A stretch of 64,000 bases of DNA from Thalassoglobus neptunius (GCF_007859735.1 NZ_SIHI01000001.1:94848-158847); one strand, 5' to 3'; numbered from the stretch's first letter, positions 1 to 9,417 are shown. The notes: generated from the letters alone by a model not told the origin. Numbers and translations: made by a program.

Positions 1-108
1 CAGCTTCTGCAACACCTCAGCCAGCGACTTTCCTGCCGCCAACATCGCTTGCCCCTCCTGCAACAGCTTCACAATCTGCTCAGGCTTACGTCGTCGTCGC
101 TTCGTCAT
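1..108 (-). CDS. IS3-type transposase OrfA, N-terminal fragment
   Basis: Only the first 36 codons are in the window. The start begins MTKRRRRKPEQIVK and continues with a predicted helix around LLQEGQAMLAAGKSLAEV, which is the lead-in to the helix-turn-helix of IS3-type OrfA DNA-binding proteins in planctomycetes and proteobacteria. The ATG at 106-108 is preceded by a good ribosome binding site (GAGGAGA, 111-118 on the minus strand). OrfA normally combines with OrfB by programmed frameshift to make the active transposase; neither that site nor OrfB can be seen here. Family assignment is fairly secure, completeness unknown. Confidence 0.75.
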   Translation of the reverse strand, partial: MTKRRRRKPEQIVKLLQEGQAMLAAGKSLAEVLQKL

Positions 109-152
109 CAAAGTCTCCTCGAACCAAAATCGGTCGGTTGACTCTCATAACA
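1..152 (-). mobile_element. Edge of an IS3-family insertion sequence
   Basis: The window opens inside an insertion sequence whose first transposase gene starts at 108 on the minus strand. Upstream of it, reading the minus strand from about 152, the sequence begins TGTTATGAGAGTCAACCG, which is where the terminal inverted repeat would be expected for this family. The opposite end lies outside the window, so the boundary at 152 is a guess from position and the TG start, not from a matched inverted repeat or target duplication. Confidence 0.5.
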
Positions 153-284
153 TCTGGATCAGAAAATGGGGAGCACGCCACGCTGACACAGCCGCGAACT
201 CATACATGTAAAGAAGGCGAGGCTGCATCAAAGAGCTATTGCGAATGCGCACACAAGAGCAGCATGCGCTAAGAAATGGTGAGT

Positions 285-1406
285 CTACTGAACCGCAACC
301 GCAACTCGATTCTTCTTGGCCAGGGCAACTCGATTCTGTCGAACCTTTTCAAGCGGTTCGGAAATCCAACGAATCAAAGCAGCGGAAACCAGGAAGGTCG
401 CGACGGCCACGATGATGAGCTTGAAGTTCTCAAGGTGGAGTTTGCGGAGAAATGGCTCGGTCGAATACAGCACGAGCATGTGCGAAATGTAGATTGGATA
501 CGAGTATTCGCCGATCTTGGCATCAAGCTTTGAATACCTCGTAGAAGCAAAGAGATACGGAATCGCAAAGAAGGCAATGCTATAGAAGACCCATCGACGG
601 GGAATGGACTCAAGAGGAACGTAGGTGTAGAAGAGGATGAAGAGCGCGAACACCGCAATCACGGGTATGCGCCATCGACTCTGAACCCAACTCTCTGCCG
701 GGCTTCGACTGTAAAGCTTGTAAGCGAGTGTGCCCAACAGGAACATGGCCAGTTCAAAGGGAAAAAATCGATAAGACCAGGGATCTTCAAACAGCCCGAA
801 TGCATTCGCTACGAAGCCTCTCAACGCAAGACTCGCAGCCGTGATCGCAATGATCACCGGAACACGTCGGCAAACGATAAAAGGGGCGATCAGATAGAAC
901 ATCAGTTCGAGGCTTAAAGTCCATGCCTGAACGACAAACAGAAAGCGGAAACACTCGGGTGACGTCGTATGGAAATCTGGTGCAAATTCAAAAGTGCCCG
1001 TACTCAAGTTCAACTGACTGAAAAAGAGCGCGTCCTGGCCGAGAAGAAATACATTTGTAAGAACCAGATAAAGACGAGACGTCCAGTCGATCGAACCCCA
1101 GTATTCAAAGTACAGCGTCAGTTTGCCCGGGTTATCCAACAGCCAATACGATGCCAACGAAGCAAGAAAGGTGCACGCCAGAACGACGAGATAGATCGGA
1201 TAGAGTCTCAGAATACGGTTCGAAATGAAGAGTTTGTAACCACCGGGGCCACTGTATTTCTTTTCAAGGATCAAGGCCATGTAGAAGCCAGAGATCATGA
1301 AGAAGCACTGGACAGCTGCCATCCCGCCTGTGAGTTGCAGCCTCGATGTCGGTTCGGTGTGCACAACGAGAACAGCTAATGCAAGAACTGTGCGAAGAAC
1401 GCCCAT
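285..1406 (-). CDS. Acyltransferase 3 family membrane protein (exopolysaccharide O-acylation)
   Basis: A 373-residue polytopic protein of the OafA/YrhL acyltransferase-3 family, which moves acetyl or other acyl groups onto surface sugars. The N-terminus carries the family signature of an Arg (residue 5) and a His (residue 16) in the first hydrophobic segment (LRTVLALAVLVVH), followed by FFMISGFYMALIL. About ten hydrophobic segments follow, with a conserved late stretch PIYISHMLVLY near residue 310. The ATG at 1406 has an in-frame stop five codons upstream, which fixes the start. It is the last gene of the exopolysaccharide cluster, 316 bp after the polymerase gene, so it probably decorates the polymer made by that operon. 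The specific acyl donor and acceptor cannot be read. Confidence 0.85.
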   Translation of the reverse strand: MGVLRTVLALAVLVVHTEPTSRLQLTGGMAAVQCFFMISGFYMALILEKKYSGPGGYKLFISNRILRLYPIYLVVLACTFLASLASYWLLDNPGKLTLYFEYWGSIDWTSRLYLVLTNVFLLGQDALFFSQLNLSTGTFEFAPDFHTTSPECFRFLFVVQAWTLSLELMFYLIAPFIVCRRVPVIIAITAASLALRGFVANAFGLFEDPWSYRFFPFELAMFLLGTLAYKLYSRSPAESWVQSRWRIPVIAVFALFILFYTYVPLESIPRRWVFYSIAFFAIPYLFASTRYSKLDAKIGEYSYPIYISHMLVLYSTEPFLRKLHLENFKLIIVAVATFLVSAALIRWISEPLEKVRQNRVALAKKNRVAVAVQ

Positions 1407-1722
1407 CGAGTTCGGCTTTCACTTTCTAAACAACAACGCGGAAATTGATCGCCAAACAGATCACTGTGCAGCAACGCCAAAGGAACGGGCAATTGCACTC
1501 TCTATTTGAAGCAGTCGAAACGTTGTCCCCATCTGAAAAAGATCGGAGGTGGGACAGAGTATCGATCCGTACAGAACGAGTGTCAATTTGATTAACGATG
1601 TTTCAAAACGAAATCGAAACCTGAGCAGGTTATGACGACGGAATCGATTACCACGAAGACAGAAGCACGAACTCGATCAAACACGGCGACGAAACAGGAG
1701 CTTAACTTCCCTCAGTCCAAAA
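1407..1722. other. Intergenic stretch between polymerase and acyltransferase genes
   Basis: About 316 bp without a convincing gene. Short open frames exist on both strands but none has a good ribosome binding site or a recognisable product. No strong hairpin with a T tract was noticed, so whether the acyltransferase is cotranscribed with the upstream genes is open. Confidence 0.5.
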
Positions 1723-3126
1723 CTATCGAGCTGTGGCAACTTCAAGCGGTTCGTGATAGTCAGGATTGGGGACGTAAACCATTTGGGATGACATTTGAGC
1801 CATCGACTCCTTCTTCGCACAGGTATACATCGACGGAATTGTCGCCAATGTCAGGAAGTACAAAGTGGTGCTCTGTCCGAAGTAAGAAATTCCGAAGAAG
1901 TTTGCCAGGTGCACAAGAAGGCAGACTCCGAGGCACCATGCCATTTTCTGTTTTTTCGGGTCATTTCGGTACAAAGGAGTGATTCGCCCGACCAATCGAA
2001 ATCCCTCGACGAGCATCCACGTGAACAGAACCATCGTCATGAAACCGCCTCGGACGCCTTCAAGAATAAATTGATTCGTGACGTCGAAGAGTTGCAGTCC
2101 CCAATGCGCGGTCGACCGCGTTCCGACAAAGGCCCATTCGAAGAAACGATTCACTGCCTGATTGATCAGATTGAAACGGTGGTAGCCCGTTGATCCCCCA
2201 ACCGCACTGACACGTGCGATCAAGTGCCACACTGGCTGTTTCATCGAAACGTGCAAAGCAGCAAGCAGTGCGAAGAACGCACAGACAGCAGGATACGTCA
2301 CTCCGCGAATGTACCAGAAACCAATCCCGATCGTGGCTGTTAACGCCCCGAACACGGGAGTCGAGGACGAACACGTCACAATAATGACGCAGGATGCACC
2401 GGCGCCAAGAATGGCGAGAATCCGATAGCGTTTGTCCAGGATCATCATTCCGTAAAACCACGGTAACAATGCTGCCCAGAAACAACCTGCCACAATTGGA
2501 TGAGCGAACGCTCCCTGGCAGCGAAGCCGTCCCTGTCGCACTTTCGTAAACTCAGGAACTCCACCGAAGACAGAGAACAAGTTTCTCCTCGTCGACCATT
2601 CATTCAGGAAGAAACAGGAGACGACAACAGCTGCGATCGCAAACGCAGCACCAATTGACCGAACATCCGCCCAGTCTTTGATCGCAAATCGAAACGCAAA
2701 GTAAGCGCCCGCATGATCAACACCCTGCCCTGACATGGTCACGAACGCGCTCGGCGAACCGTTCTGAATTGTAAATATCAATATCTTCAGGATCGTCCAT
2801 GCGATCACAAGCTTGTCGAGCCTCTGCATCCGAAAGGTGCGATAGTCGCCCCGCATCAACACTCTCAGTAGGAGAGTAATGATCAGAATTCGAGTAAAGC
2901 TGAAGTCGAGACCGAAAATCAGAACTCGCTGTGCATCCGAGACGAAACACGGGAGGAGCAAAGCGGACGCAAGTGCCCCGCGACGTGGCAGAATCAAAAT
3001 TCCGAGGCACGCTGTGATGAGAAGGCCAAGTCCGACAGGATGCACGACCGTCTGGTTGGAGTACCATTGGTTCTCTGCAACTTTCCAATATCCGGCGGGC
3101 TCGTAGGCCAGAATGTTCCACAACAT
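1723..3126 (-). CDS. O-antigen ligase / polymerase-like membrane protein
   Basis: A 467-residue protein with roughly eleven hydrophobic segments and a hydrophilic loop in the C-terminal half. The motif RLRCQGAFAHPIVAGCF (about residues 198-214) matches the R-x-x-G-x-F-x-H/N-P signature of the Wzy/WaaL (O-antigen ligase-like) superfamily, which joins polyprenyl-linked oligosaccharides. In this operon it most likely polymerises the repeat unit that the flippase exports. ATG start at 3126. There is a 194-bp gap to the upstream Alg13-like gene. Sequence alone cannot separate polymerase from ligase, but the context of a Wzx-type flippase favours polymerase. Confidence 0.8.
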   Translation of the reverse strand: MLWNILAYEPAGYWKVAENQWYSNQTVVHPVGLGLLITACLGILILPRRGALASALLLPCFVSDAQRVLIFGLDFSFTRILIITLLLRVLMRGDYRTFRMQRLDKLVIAWTILKILIFTIQNGSPSAFVTMSGQGVDHAGAYFAFRFAIKDWADVRSIGAAFAIAAVVVSCFFLNEWSTRRNLFSVFGGVPEFTKVRQGRLRCQGAFAHPIVAGCFWAALLPWFYGMMILDKRYRILAILGAGASCVIIVTCSSSTPVFGALTATIGIGFWYIRGVTYPAVCAFFALLAALHVSMKQPVWHLIARVSAVGGSTGYHRFNLINQAVNRFFEWAFVGTRSTAHWGLQLFDVTNQFILEGVRGGFMTMVLFTWMLVEGFRLVGRITPLYRNDPKKQKMAWCLGVCLLVHLANFFGISYFGQSTTLYFLTLATIPSMYTCAKKESMAQMSSQMVYVPNPDYHEPLEVATAR

Positions 3127-3320
3127 TTCGGGATCGTTCCACTCACGCTGCCAAACGAACGACAGAGTGAGTTCCTTCTGCTAGTGCAATTTTCGTCTTT
3201 GATGTCCAGCGATTGAACGGTTCGGATCGCTCTTTTGTTGTGTCCAGTCGGGGAAGTTGCAGGACGTTAAACGGACCAGCTTCGCTGTCGTTCTATTCAC
3301 GGCAGCTGATTTCCTAAACG

Positions 3321-3803
3321 TTAACCGATGAACTCTTTCAATTTCATAATCAGATTCGGGTCAGGATTCCAGACTTCTTTCGCGATTGTAGACTCATCCG
3401 CGTCGGCTAATTCATCAAGCACTCGCGGAAGAGCGACTTCGTCTTCGGCAACTCGAATCCGTTCCGACCGCTTAAACCGGCTGACTGTCGCCATTTGATG
3501 GTCGTTTCGAGTTTCGTTCAAATGTCCCCGTCGCGGCATCACAACCGTGAGCTTCCCAGTCTCCAGAGCAGTGATGATGGTTCCCATTCCGGCATGTGCG
3601 ACGACGACCCTCGCTCGGTCAAACGTACTCCGGTATTCGTCCGGGGTCAACGTTTCAACTGGTTCGAACGACTTTGGCTGATACGTCGATTTCCCGATCT
3701 GCGCGATCACCTCTTCCGAAATGTTGCTGTTCTGAACCCATTCATCGACAGCCTGAACGAGTCGATCGAAGGATTGCAGACTCCCGACAGTTACGAAAAT
3801 CAT
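3321..3803 (-). CDS. Alg13/PssE-like glycosyltransferase catalytic subunit
   Basis: A 160-residue GT28 C-terminal-type protein. It starts MIFVTVGSLQSFDRLVQAVD and contains VVVAHAGMGTI and VVMPRRGHLNETRNDHQ, the nucleotide-sugar binding region conserved in Alg13, PssE and MurG C-terminal halves. Such proteins work as a pair with an Alg14-like membrane anchor; the partner is encoded directly upstream and the two genes overlap by ATGA (3800-3803), which supports translational coupling. It would add one sugar to the lipid-linked repeat unit at the cytoplasmic face. The exact sugar is not predictable. Confidence 0.85.
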   Translation of the reverse strand: MIFVTVGSLQSFDRLVQAVDEWVQNSNISEEVIAQIGKSTYQPKSFEPVETLTPDEYRSTFDRARVVVAHAGMGTIITALETGKLTVVMPRRGHLNETRNDHQMATVSRFKRSERIRVAEDEVALPRVLDELADADESTIAKEVWNPDPNLIMKLKEFIG

Positions 3804-4261
3804 ATCACGGATCCCCAGTATTGTGCTCCCTCACTGCTCGAGAGATGTTCCCATTGTGTCAGGACGACATCTGCCTGTTTCAACGCGAGTTGCCCGGAGT
3901 ACGAAAGTTCCTCCGCATTGGCAATGCTGTCGATCCACATCGTTTTCGCGCCAATCAGCTTCCCGATTCGCAGAGCAAAGAAACCCGGAGCTGCTCCCGT
4001 CGTGATCACTACGTCGGGACGTTCACTCACAACAACTTGAACCAGCGCAAGCAAGGATCGCAGCATCTTCCATTTGCTGTCGCGATTCCCTTCGGGAACG
4101 ACACGAAATCGTTCTCCTTCCACCATTGAAGCATATTCCGGCACGGTGCTGATAAAGACGACGTCGCAATCTGAGAAAGCATCCCGGAGGCGGAGCAGTT
4201 GTGTCCAATGCCCTCCTCGTGATGCAACAGCGAGCACTTTTTTTCGCTTAACTTCCGCCAA
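3800..4261 (-). CDS. Alg14/PssD-like glycosyltransferase membrane subunit
   Basis: A 153-residue protein matching Alg14/PssD: KKVLAVASRGGHWTQLLRL at the N-terminus, the diagnostic GGH, and a later VVITTGAAPGFFALRIGK. It recruits the Alg13-like catalytic subunit encoded next to it and binds the lipid acceptor. The start appears to be TTG at 4261, preceded by AAGGGATGACCA, a good ribosome binding site at the right spacing; an alternative is an internal GTG eight codons later. It overlaps the next gene by four bases. The 145 bp upstream separate it from the GT2 gene. Confidence 0.85.
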   Translation of the reverse strand: MAEVKRKKVLAVASRGGHWTQLLRLRDAFSDCDVVFISTVPEYASMVEGERFRVVPEGNRDSKWKMLRSLLALVQVVVSERPDVVITTGAAPGFFALRIGKLIGAKTMWIDSIANAEELSYSGQLALKQADVVLTQWEHLSSSEGAQYWGSVI

Positions 4262-4406
4262 TGGTCATCCCTTAAGTCAGTCACGCTGTGTTTTGATTGA
4301 GACAATTCAGTAAGAACTCAGTCGAGTTGAATCGAGTCCCCCAGCGATAACATGAATTACACTCGGATAATTTATTTCAACAAACGGGAGAAATGCTGAC
4401 GCCGAG

Positions 4407-5324
4407 CTACAAGGACGAAACGGTTTCGTGCTTGGAGTCATCAGTTGTTTTGTGCGACGCGTCCGCACTTTCTCCGTCCCCTTTTCGAGATGAGTCGTCC
4501 CGCTCCCAGTTGTATGAACTCAGGTTCGCCATCTGTTTTTTCGCCCGATACCGAACAATTAAGCTGATGATGAGATAGATCGGAAAGCGAATCAGGATAT
4601 CGGGACGAAGAATCGTCCGGATGGTCTCCCAGCGATTGTCCTCAGAGTGGTGGCGTTCCAGCACGTCCGCATGGGTCGTCTTCAATTCATAAACACCCAG
4701 TCGACTGCGTGTTCGGATTTTCACCAGAGACGAAGCTGTTGATGGAGCGTAGACGAGAGTCTGACAGGTCGGAACGATCGTCCGCTCGGCATTCGTAAAC
4801 TGCCCACGTACGAAGCCGTCGTCGGAGATGATTTTAGGGAATTCCTCAAACCGTCCTCGGGCTGCTTCGTTCATTCCATACGCCCCGACACCAATGCGTC
4901 CCGGTTTGTTGTAAGGAAGTCGTTGCCAGACATAGTAATAAGCTTTGACAATCCATGAAGAATCGGAGGTCTCATACCGAACGGTGGGCCAAGCTGCGCG
5001 AACGTCATCGCCTTCCATCGCAGCGATCATATCCGGAATGAAATTCGGTGTGACATCGATATCGGCATCGAGATAGATCCTCGGGAACTGCGATGCCGCT
5101 TCGTCTCCGAGATTCAATGCGTGGATCTTTGAGCCAATCTCCGTCTCGATCACTTGCACTCGCGGTGCGTACTGCTTCGCCTTCGTCGCGGTGTCATCTG
5201 AACACCCGTTGCAGACCACGAAGACATCGATTGGTTGATCTCCAATGCTCTTAAGCAATGAAGTCAACGTCCGCTCGATCACGGCGGATTCATTGTGGGC
5301 TGGAATAATGACGCTGCCGTGCAT
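4407..5324 (-). CDS. Family 2 glycosyltransferase (GT-A fold)
   Basis: A 305-residue inverting GT2 enzyme. It begins MHGSVIIPAHNESAVIERTL, followed by VFVVCNGCSDDTATKAKQ and, at about residue 95, IYLDADIDVTP, which supplies the metal-binding Asp-x-Asp. The ATG at 5322-5324 is chosen because AGGGGGAG sits seven bases before it; the open frame extends further upstream but overlaps the preceding gene. The C-terminal part has a hydrophobic stretch (ILIRFPIYLIISLIV), so it may be membrane associated. It probably adds a sugar to the repeat unit of the exopolysaccharide. The C-terminal tail is unusually polar (DDSSRKGDGES). Confidence 0.85.
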   Translation of the reverse strand: MHGSVIIPAHNESAVIERTLTSLLKSIGDQPIDVFVVCNGCSDDTATKAKQYAPRVQVIETEIGSKIHALNLGDEAASQFPRIYLDADIDVTPNFIPDMIAAMEGDDVRAAWPTVRYETSDSSWIVKAYYYVWQRLPYNKPGRIGVGAYGMNEAARGRFEEFPKIISDDGFVRGQFTNAERTIVPTCQTLVYAPSTASSLVKIRTRSRLGVYELKTTHADVLERHHSEDNRWETIRTILRPDILIRFPIYLIISLIVRYRAKKQMANLSSYNWERDDSSRKGDGESADASHKTTDDSKHETVSSL

Positions 5325-5358
5325 TTGAACTCCCCCTGTTTCTCCGTCGATTGACCGA

Positions 5359-6606
5359 TTAGCGCTTGCCGAGATAGCGCCGCATGACGATTCGGCGCAG
5401 AGTTCCAACGATGGATTTGAACTTCTCATTTAACGAGAGCTGACTCATCCAAAACTGAAACATTGGCATTCCACGGTAGCGCGGAGCTCCGGCAAATAAC
5501 ATCCGGCAGGCCACAAGTCGCCCCCAGACTTTTCCTCGTGTCTTCAATAGATTTGGCTGAGAAGCGGGAAGAAGCTGCGGATCGATTTGTTCGGCGCGAA
5601 GGTAACCAGCTTCGATGGCTTCGCGAATAAACTTCTCGCCCGCTTCCGTTCGAGCAACGATCAGGGAATCACCTTGCTCCCCTTCCTTCGGAGTTCGATA
5701 CCAGGGGTCACCAATCGCGATGTCAGCAAACTCTCCCGTGTGGTCGATGCAAACGCGGCATCTCCACTGGACATGTCGAGTCAGAATGTCTCCCCACGAT
5801 TGATCGTAGGTCATTTTCTCTTCGCGACCTTCGTGGCTGACAGCTGTCGCGTGCCCGGGCCATCCCTTCCCTCGATATCGAAACGAGCGAATTTCGTTGT
5901 CGGATTCGAATCCCATCTTCTTGAGGACCGCTCTCGTTCCCGCAGTCGACGGTGTTCCCGCACAGAACAATGCGATGGTCACCTGAATTTTCTTATCGAG
6001 TTCAGGTCGTATCTTACGCACCTTCTTCAACGCAGCGACATCGCAGGGTTTTCCAATGAAGACCGCTTGCCCGTCAGCCTGTTCGATCAGATCCAAGCGT
6101 TCGCAAGGGCTCGCCGGTGAATACCGAGACCCCGCTCCTCCCAGCAACTCATCACGAGTCGTGCTGAGAACGGTCTTGTTCAGTACCGGATTCTCCGTGT
6201 CCATGACAGTATGCAAGACTCCGGAGGCAGCCTTTTTTTCCAAACCAAACAGAGCAAGCGCACTGATTCCGCCGCCACTTGATCCGTGAAAGCGAATCTC
6301 TTCGTCGGCCGCATGTCCTTCCCAGACACCGCGAACAGGTCCCCACCCGGCAATCAGATCTTTGATGTTCTCCGGGATGTCGAGATTTTCATGCTTCAGC
6401 TCTTTACCGGGACAAACTGCGACTGCGTCCTGTTCCTGCCGTCGCGTCTCCGCATTTGATTGCGTTGTCAGTCGCTGAGGTCGAATTCCTTCGTTTTCGA
6501 CGTTCTCAAGCTGAAACAACTCGGGACTGACAAACGCGCATGCCCCGCACCCACAGCATAACTGCTGATTTTTGATCCGTTCGATTGTTTCGAAGCTTGA
6601 CGTCAT
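5359..6606 (-). CDS. FrhB/FdhB-type (coenzyme F420 hydrogenase beta subunit) family protein of the exopolysaccharide cluster
   Basis: A protein of about 415 residues related to the coenzyme F420 hydrogenase/dehydrogenase beta-subunit family. Near the N-terminus it has QLCCGCGACAFVSPE, and later CRVCIDHTGEFADIAIGDPW, both characteristic Cys-containing stretches that bind iron-sulfur clusters and flavin in that family. Members encoded in polysaccharide loci often sit next to pyruvyl transferase genes, as here, and their substrate is unknown. The ATG at 6606 is preferred; a TTG at 6642 would give 12 more residues but overlaps the stop of the flippase gene. A redox role in modifying the nascent glycan is an inference. 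Confidence 0.8.
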   Translation of the reverse strand: MTSSFETIERIKNQQLCCGCGACAFVSPELFQLENVENEGIRPQRLTTQSNAETRRQEQDAVAVCPGKELKHENLDIPENIKDLIAGWGPVRGVWEGHAADEEIRFHGSSGGGISALALFGLEKKAASGVLHTVMDTENPVLNKTVLSTTRDELLGGAGSRYSPASPCERLDLIEQADGQAVFIGKPCDVAALKKVRKIRPELDKKIQVTIALFCAGTPSTAGTRAVLKKMGFESDNEIRSFRYRGKGWPGHATAVSHEGREEKMTYDQSWGDILTRHVQWRCRVCIDHTGEFADIAIGDPWYRTPKEGEQGDSLIVARTEAGEKFIREAIEAGYLRAEQIDPQLLPASQPNLLKTRGKVWGRLVACRMLFAGAPRYRGMPMFQFWMSQLSLNEKFKSIVGTLRRIVMRRYLGKR

Positions 6607-6638
6607 AGTACCGTTGATCGTGTCCAGATTTCCGTGTG

Positions 6639-8075
6639 TCAACCAGTGGGTTGAGCGATGTTTCCAGTCGACCCAACACGTTGACTGGTTCGCAAACCAT
6701 TTAGGGCCGTCATTGCATGATATGCCAGCCCTGCCGTCAGTGCCGTTGCCAATCCGAAACGAAGCACTGGAAGACTCGATTCCAACATGTACCGATCGAC
6801 GAGAAAGATCGTAACCACCAGTCCGAATGCAAGGATTTGCTGGGTTATACTCGGAAAGAGAGGAACGCGACGTGCGTATTTCAGCCAGAAGGCGGAAGTC
6901 GACAGAGCCAGGACTTCCGCGACAAGCATAATCAGAATCACTGCTTCGACCGAACCGCCGATCGACGCAACGCCAAAGGCAACAGGCACTCCGAGTGCCC
7001 TCACGACGTTACTCACCAGCAGACCTTTTGTTTCCGCCAGCGCCAGAAGTCCCTGAGACTGTGTTGTTCTTAACAGTCGAACGACCATCATCACTGAAAT
7101 CAAAGCGACGATCGTCCCCGCTTCGGCAAACTCCTCGTCGTAGGCCAGTTCGATCAGCGTCGGCAAAACAAGAATCGCGACCGCTCCAAATGCAGCTGCC
7201 GCAGAAGCAGTAATCTGTGACACTTGTGAGTAGTGCTCGTTAAAACTCGATGCTCCACTCGGCTTGGAAAGAATTGGGAAAAATAGCGACATCAGAATTT
7301 TCGTCGCTGCCTGAATCGGGACGTTTGTAAGGGAAAAGGCCAGAGCATAGTTCCCCAGGACGACGAGACCGTACGCACGACCGATGATAAAGCGGTCCGC
7401 GAAAAGTCCCACGAACATCAGAATGCCGCTCAGCATGAGTGGCCATCCATAGTCGATCAGGCCCTTCGTGTGCTCCGGAGACCACTTCAATCGATAACGC
7501 TCTTTCGCCACAAAATGCGAGACAGCACCGCTCAAGAATGACTGTGCCAAGACGGCAACCATCACCGCCGAGTAGGAGTGAGTGACCATTCCGGCAATCA
7601 CTCCCGCGACCAGGGCTCCGACCTGAGACATCACCTCGACGATGACAAACGGCCCAAACCTCATGCTCCGCTGAATCCGGATCACATCCAGGTTCATGAG
7701 CGATTTAAATATTGGGACAAGCGAAAGAAGCTGGAATGCCCAGGCTGCTTGAGGAGCTTGAAACCACTCCGCACACGGTTTTGCGACGAGAAACAGAACA
7801 AGGCCAAGGATCAACCCGCGAATCAGCATCATCGAATGAGCTGTTCCGAGAAACTCAGGGCTGTCCGCATCTGAAGATTGGACAACCTGTTTCTGCATGC
7901 CAATGTCACTGGCCAGTTCAACGGCCGACATCGTGGCGAGAAACCCGGCCGAGATCCCCATGTTCTCAGCGCCGATCAATTTGGCGAGAACAAGATTTCG
8001 CGAGAACGAGAGCCCAAGAGTCAATACCTGACCGGCAGAGACAATGGCTCCTCCTCTAAGAAGTCGATCACTCAT
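6639..8075 (-). CDS. Wzx-like polysaccharide flippase (MATE/PST superfamily)
   Basis: A 478-residue protein with about 12 to 14 hydrophobic segments and the typical start of PST-type exporters (GGAIVSAGQVLTLGLSFSRN). Such flippases move polyprenyl-pyrophosphate-linked oligosaccharides across the inner membrane. The gene starts with ATG at 8075 and overlaps the stop of the upstream pyruvyl-transferase gene by four bases (8072-8075), so the two are translationally coupled. With the glycosylphosphotransferase and the polymerase-like protein it completes a Wzx/Wzy-type export route. Confidence 0.88.
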   Translation of the reverse strand: MSDRLLRGGAIVSAGQVLTLGLSFSRNLVLAKLIGAENMGISAGFLATMSAVELASDIGMQKQVVQSSDADSPEFLGTAHSMMLIRGLILGLVLFLVAKPCAEWFQAPQAAWAFQLLSLVPIFKSLMNLDVIRIQRSMRFGPFVIVEVMSQVGALVAGVIAGMVTHSYSAVMVAVLAQSFLSGAVSHFVAKERYRLKWSPEHTKGLIDYGWPLMLSGILMFVGLFADRFIIGRAYGLVVLGNYALAFSLTNVPIQAATKILMSLFFPILSKPSGASSFNEHYSQVSQITASAAAAFGAVAILVLPTLIELAYDEEFAEAGTIVALISVMMVVRLLRTTQSQGLLALAETKGLLVSNVVRALGVPVAFGVASIGGSVEAVILIMLVAEVLALSTSAFWLKYARRVPLFPSITQQILAFGLVVTIFLVDRYMLESSLPVLRFGLATALTAGLAYHAMTALNGLRTSQRVGSTGNIAQPTG

Positions 8076-9415
8076 ACCTGTTCAACCAACTCTGAATGAG
8101 TGATTCCTTCCATAGCCCGGACGATGGAGTCTGCCTGTTCTTCAACCTGTTCGGCGATTCGAGGAATCGAAGAGGCGAGTGTCTCGCGAATCTCTTCTCG
8201 ACGCTGGAAACAGTCCCACATGCCTTGCACGCATGTCTCAACAGGATCGTCTCTGAGTTCGATCACGCAGTCGCCGCAATCGCATGTCTCGAAGACACCT
8301 TTGGTTTTCAGGCTGTAAGCCAGTGCTCCGGTCGGCACTTGTGTCGACAAGGAAGCGATCGTCGAATGCATCCGCGTTCCACAGAACCAATCGCAATGAC
8401 TAATCACCCACTTCGCACATCTTGGATCAGAGAGCGCTGGAATGACTTCCAAACGGGATTGCAGTTCCTGCGGCACCGCCTTGCGAACCGCTTCGCACGC
8501 GGTGAGGTCTGATTCAACGGGATTGTTCGGCGGGATCACGTGTGGAACGAGAACGACGCGAACCGATTCGTCGGCGAGAAACTTCCGAACCAGTTTGTCG
8601 ACCAATTCGCGGTAATTCCCTTTCAAGTCGTACTGGGCCTGAGCGTCTTCTCCGCCATTGTAAATGAGTCCGCTGACATTGATTCCAACGGTTGTGAGCG
8701 AATCGTTACTCCACGCGTTCACTTGGGATTGAACAGCCTCATCCGGAGGCAGAAGCGGAAGCCCGAACGCAACATCAACTCCGAGCCGAGCCTGTCCTTC
8801 GGCCTCCTTACCGTCCATCATCTTGTTGAGTGTTTCGAAGCTTCGAGCATCCCTTGCCCACGAAGCTGTTGAGTTCTGAACGAGTTCAGAAGCGACACGA
8901 AAAGTCTCATCGGTCGAATAGGGTCCGTACGTCTGAGGCAAGAGGATCAGCTTGCCTCCTTCTTGAAGAGCCAATTGCTTCCGGACTGTCATATCTTCGA
9001 ATCGTTTCGGGCCATAGAGATCAGTAAAACTGTCTCCCCCGCTGATATCGAGAACACTCTGACTGTTGCGAAATGCCTTCAGAGCGTCATGTGGAAAACC
9101 GATCCGTTGAGCCAATCGGATGAAGTTCAGGTTGTCTGTTCTCCAGAATCGACGGGAAACGGACGTGCCGATGTGAACCAGTTCCAGCTCTTCTCCATTG
9201 CTCAGGCGCGTGCTTGAGAGGAACTCTCCTCTTGAATAGTCGAGGAGTACTGGAACCCAGTTCGGGTGCCGCTTCGCGATGCTTTCGATGACCGATAACG
9301 CTAATGCGGAAACACCAAGATTTCCGGAATCGAGCGGTGCTCCCATGAGACAATAAAATTGCCCCGAATTCAGAATCTCTGAAATTCTTTGCGACATTTT
9401 TGGATTTGATCCCAT
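8072..9415 (-). CDS. Polysaccharide pyruvyl transferase family protein
   Basis: A 447-residue member of the polysaccharide pyruvyl transferase (CsaB/WcaK) family, which adds ketal-linked pyruvate to sugars or serves as a related transferase. Recognisable parts are APLDSGNLGVSALALS near the N-terminus, SVLDISGGDSFTDLYG at about residue 120, LILLPQTYGP, and the C-terminal CDWFCGTRMHSTIASLS with the conserved G-x-R-x-H. The ATG at 9415 lies two bases after the glycosylphosphotransferase stop. Neighbouring FrhB-like and flippase genes are the usual company of this family in surface-glycan loci. Confidence 0.88.
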   Translation of the reverse strand: MGSNPKMSQRISEILNSGQFYCLMGAPLDSGNLGVSALALSVIESIAKRHPNWVPVLLDYSRGEFLSSTRLSNGEELELVHIGTSVSRRFWRTDNLNFIRLAQRIGFPHDALKAFRNSQSVLDISGGDSFTDLYGPKRFEDMTVRKQLALQEGGKLILLPQTYGPYSTDETFRVASELVQNSTASWARDARSFETLNKMMDGKEAEGQARLGVDVAFGLPLLPPDEAVQSQVNAWSNDSLTTVGINVSGLIYNGGEDAQAQYDLKGNYRELVDKLVRKFLADESVRVVLVPHVIPPNNPVESDLTACEAVRKAVPQELQSRLEVIPALSDPRCAKWVISHCDWFCGTRMHSTIASLSTQVPTGALAYSLKTKGVFETCDCGDCVIELRDDPVETCVQGMWDCFQRREEIRETLASSIPRIAEQVEEQADSIVRAMEGITHSELVEQV

Positions 9416-9417
9416 CT

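Noticed and set aside
276-533. 85-codon plus-strand open frame at the start of the window
   Set aside because: Lies fully antisense to the acyltransferase gene and has no ribosome binding site or recognisable product.
3495-4129. Long plus-strand open frames over the Alg13/Alg14 genes
   Set aside because: Antisense shadows of two clear overlapping glycosyltransferase subunit genes; composition is Ser/Arg-rich as expected for reverse frames.
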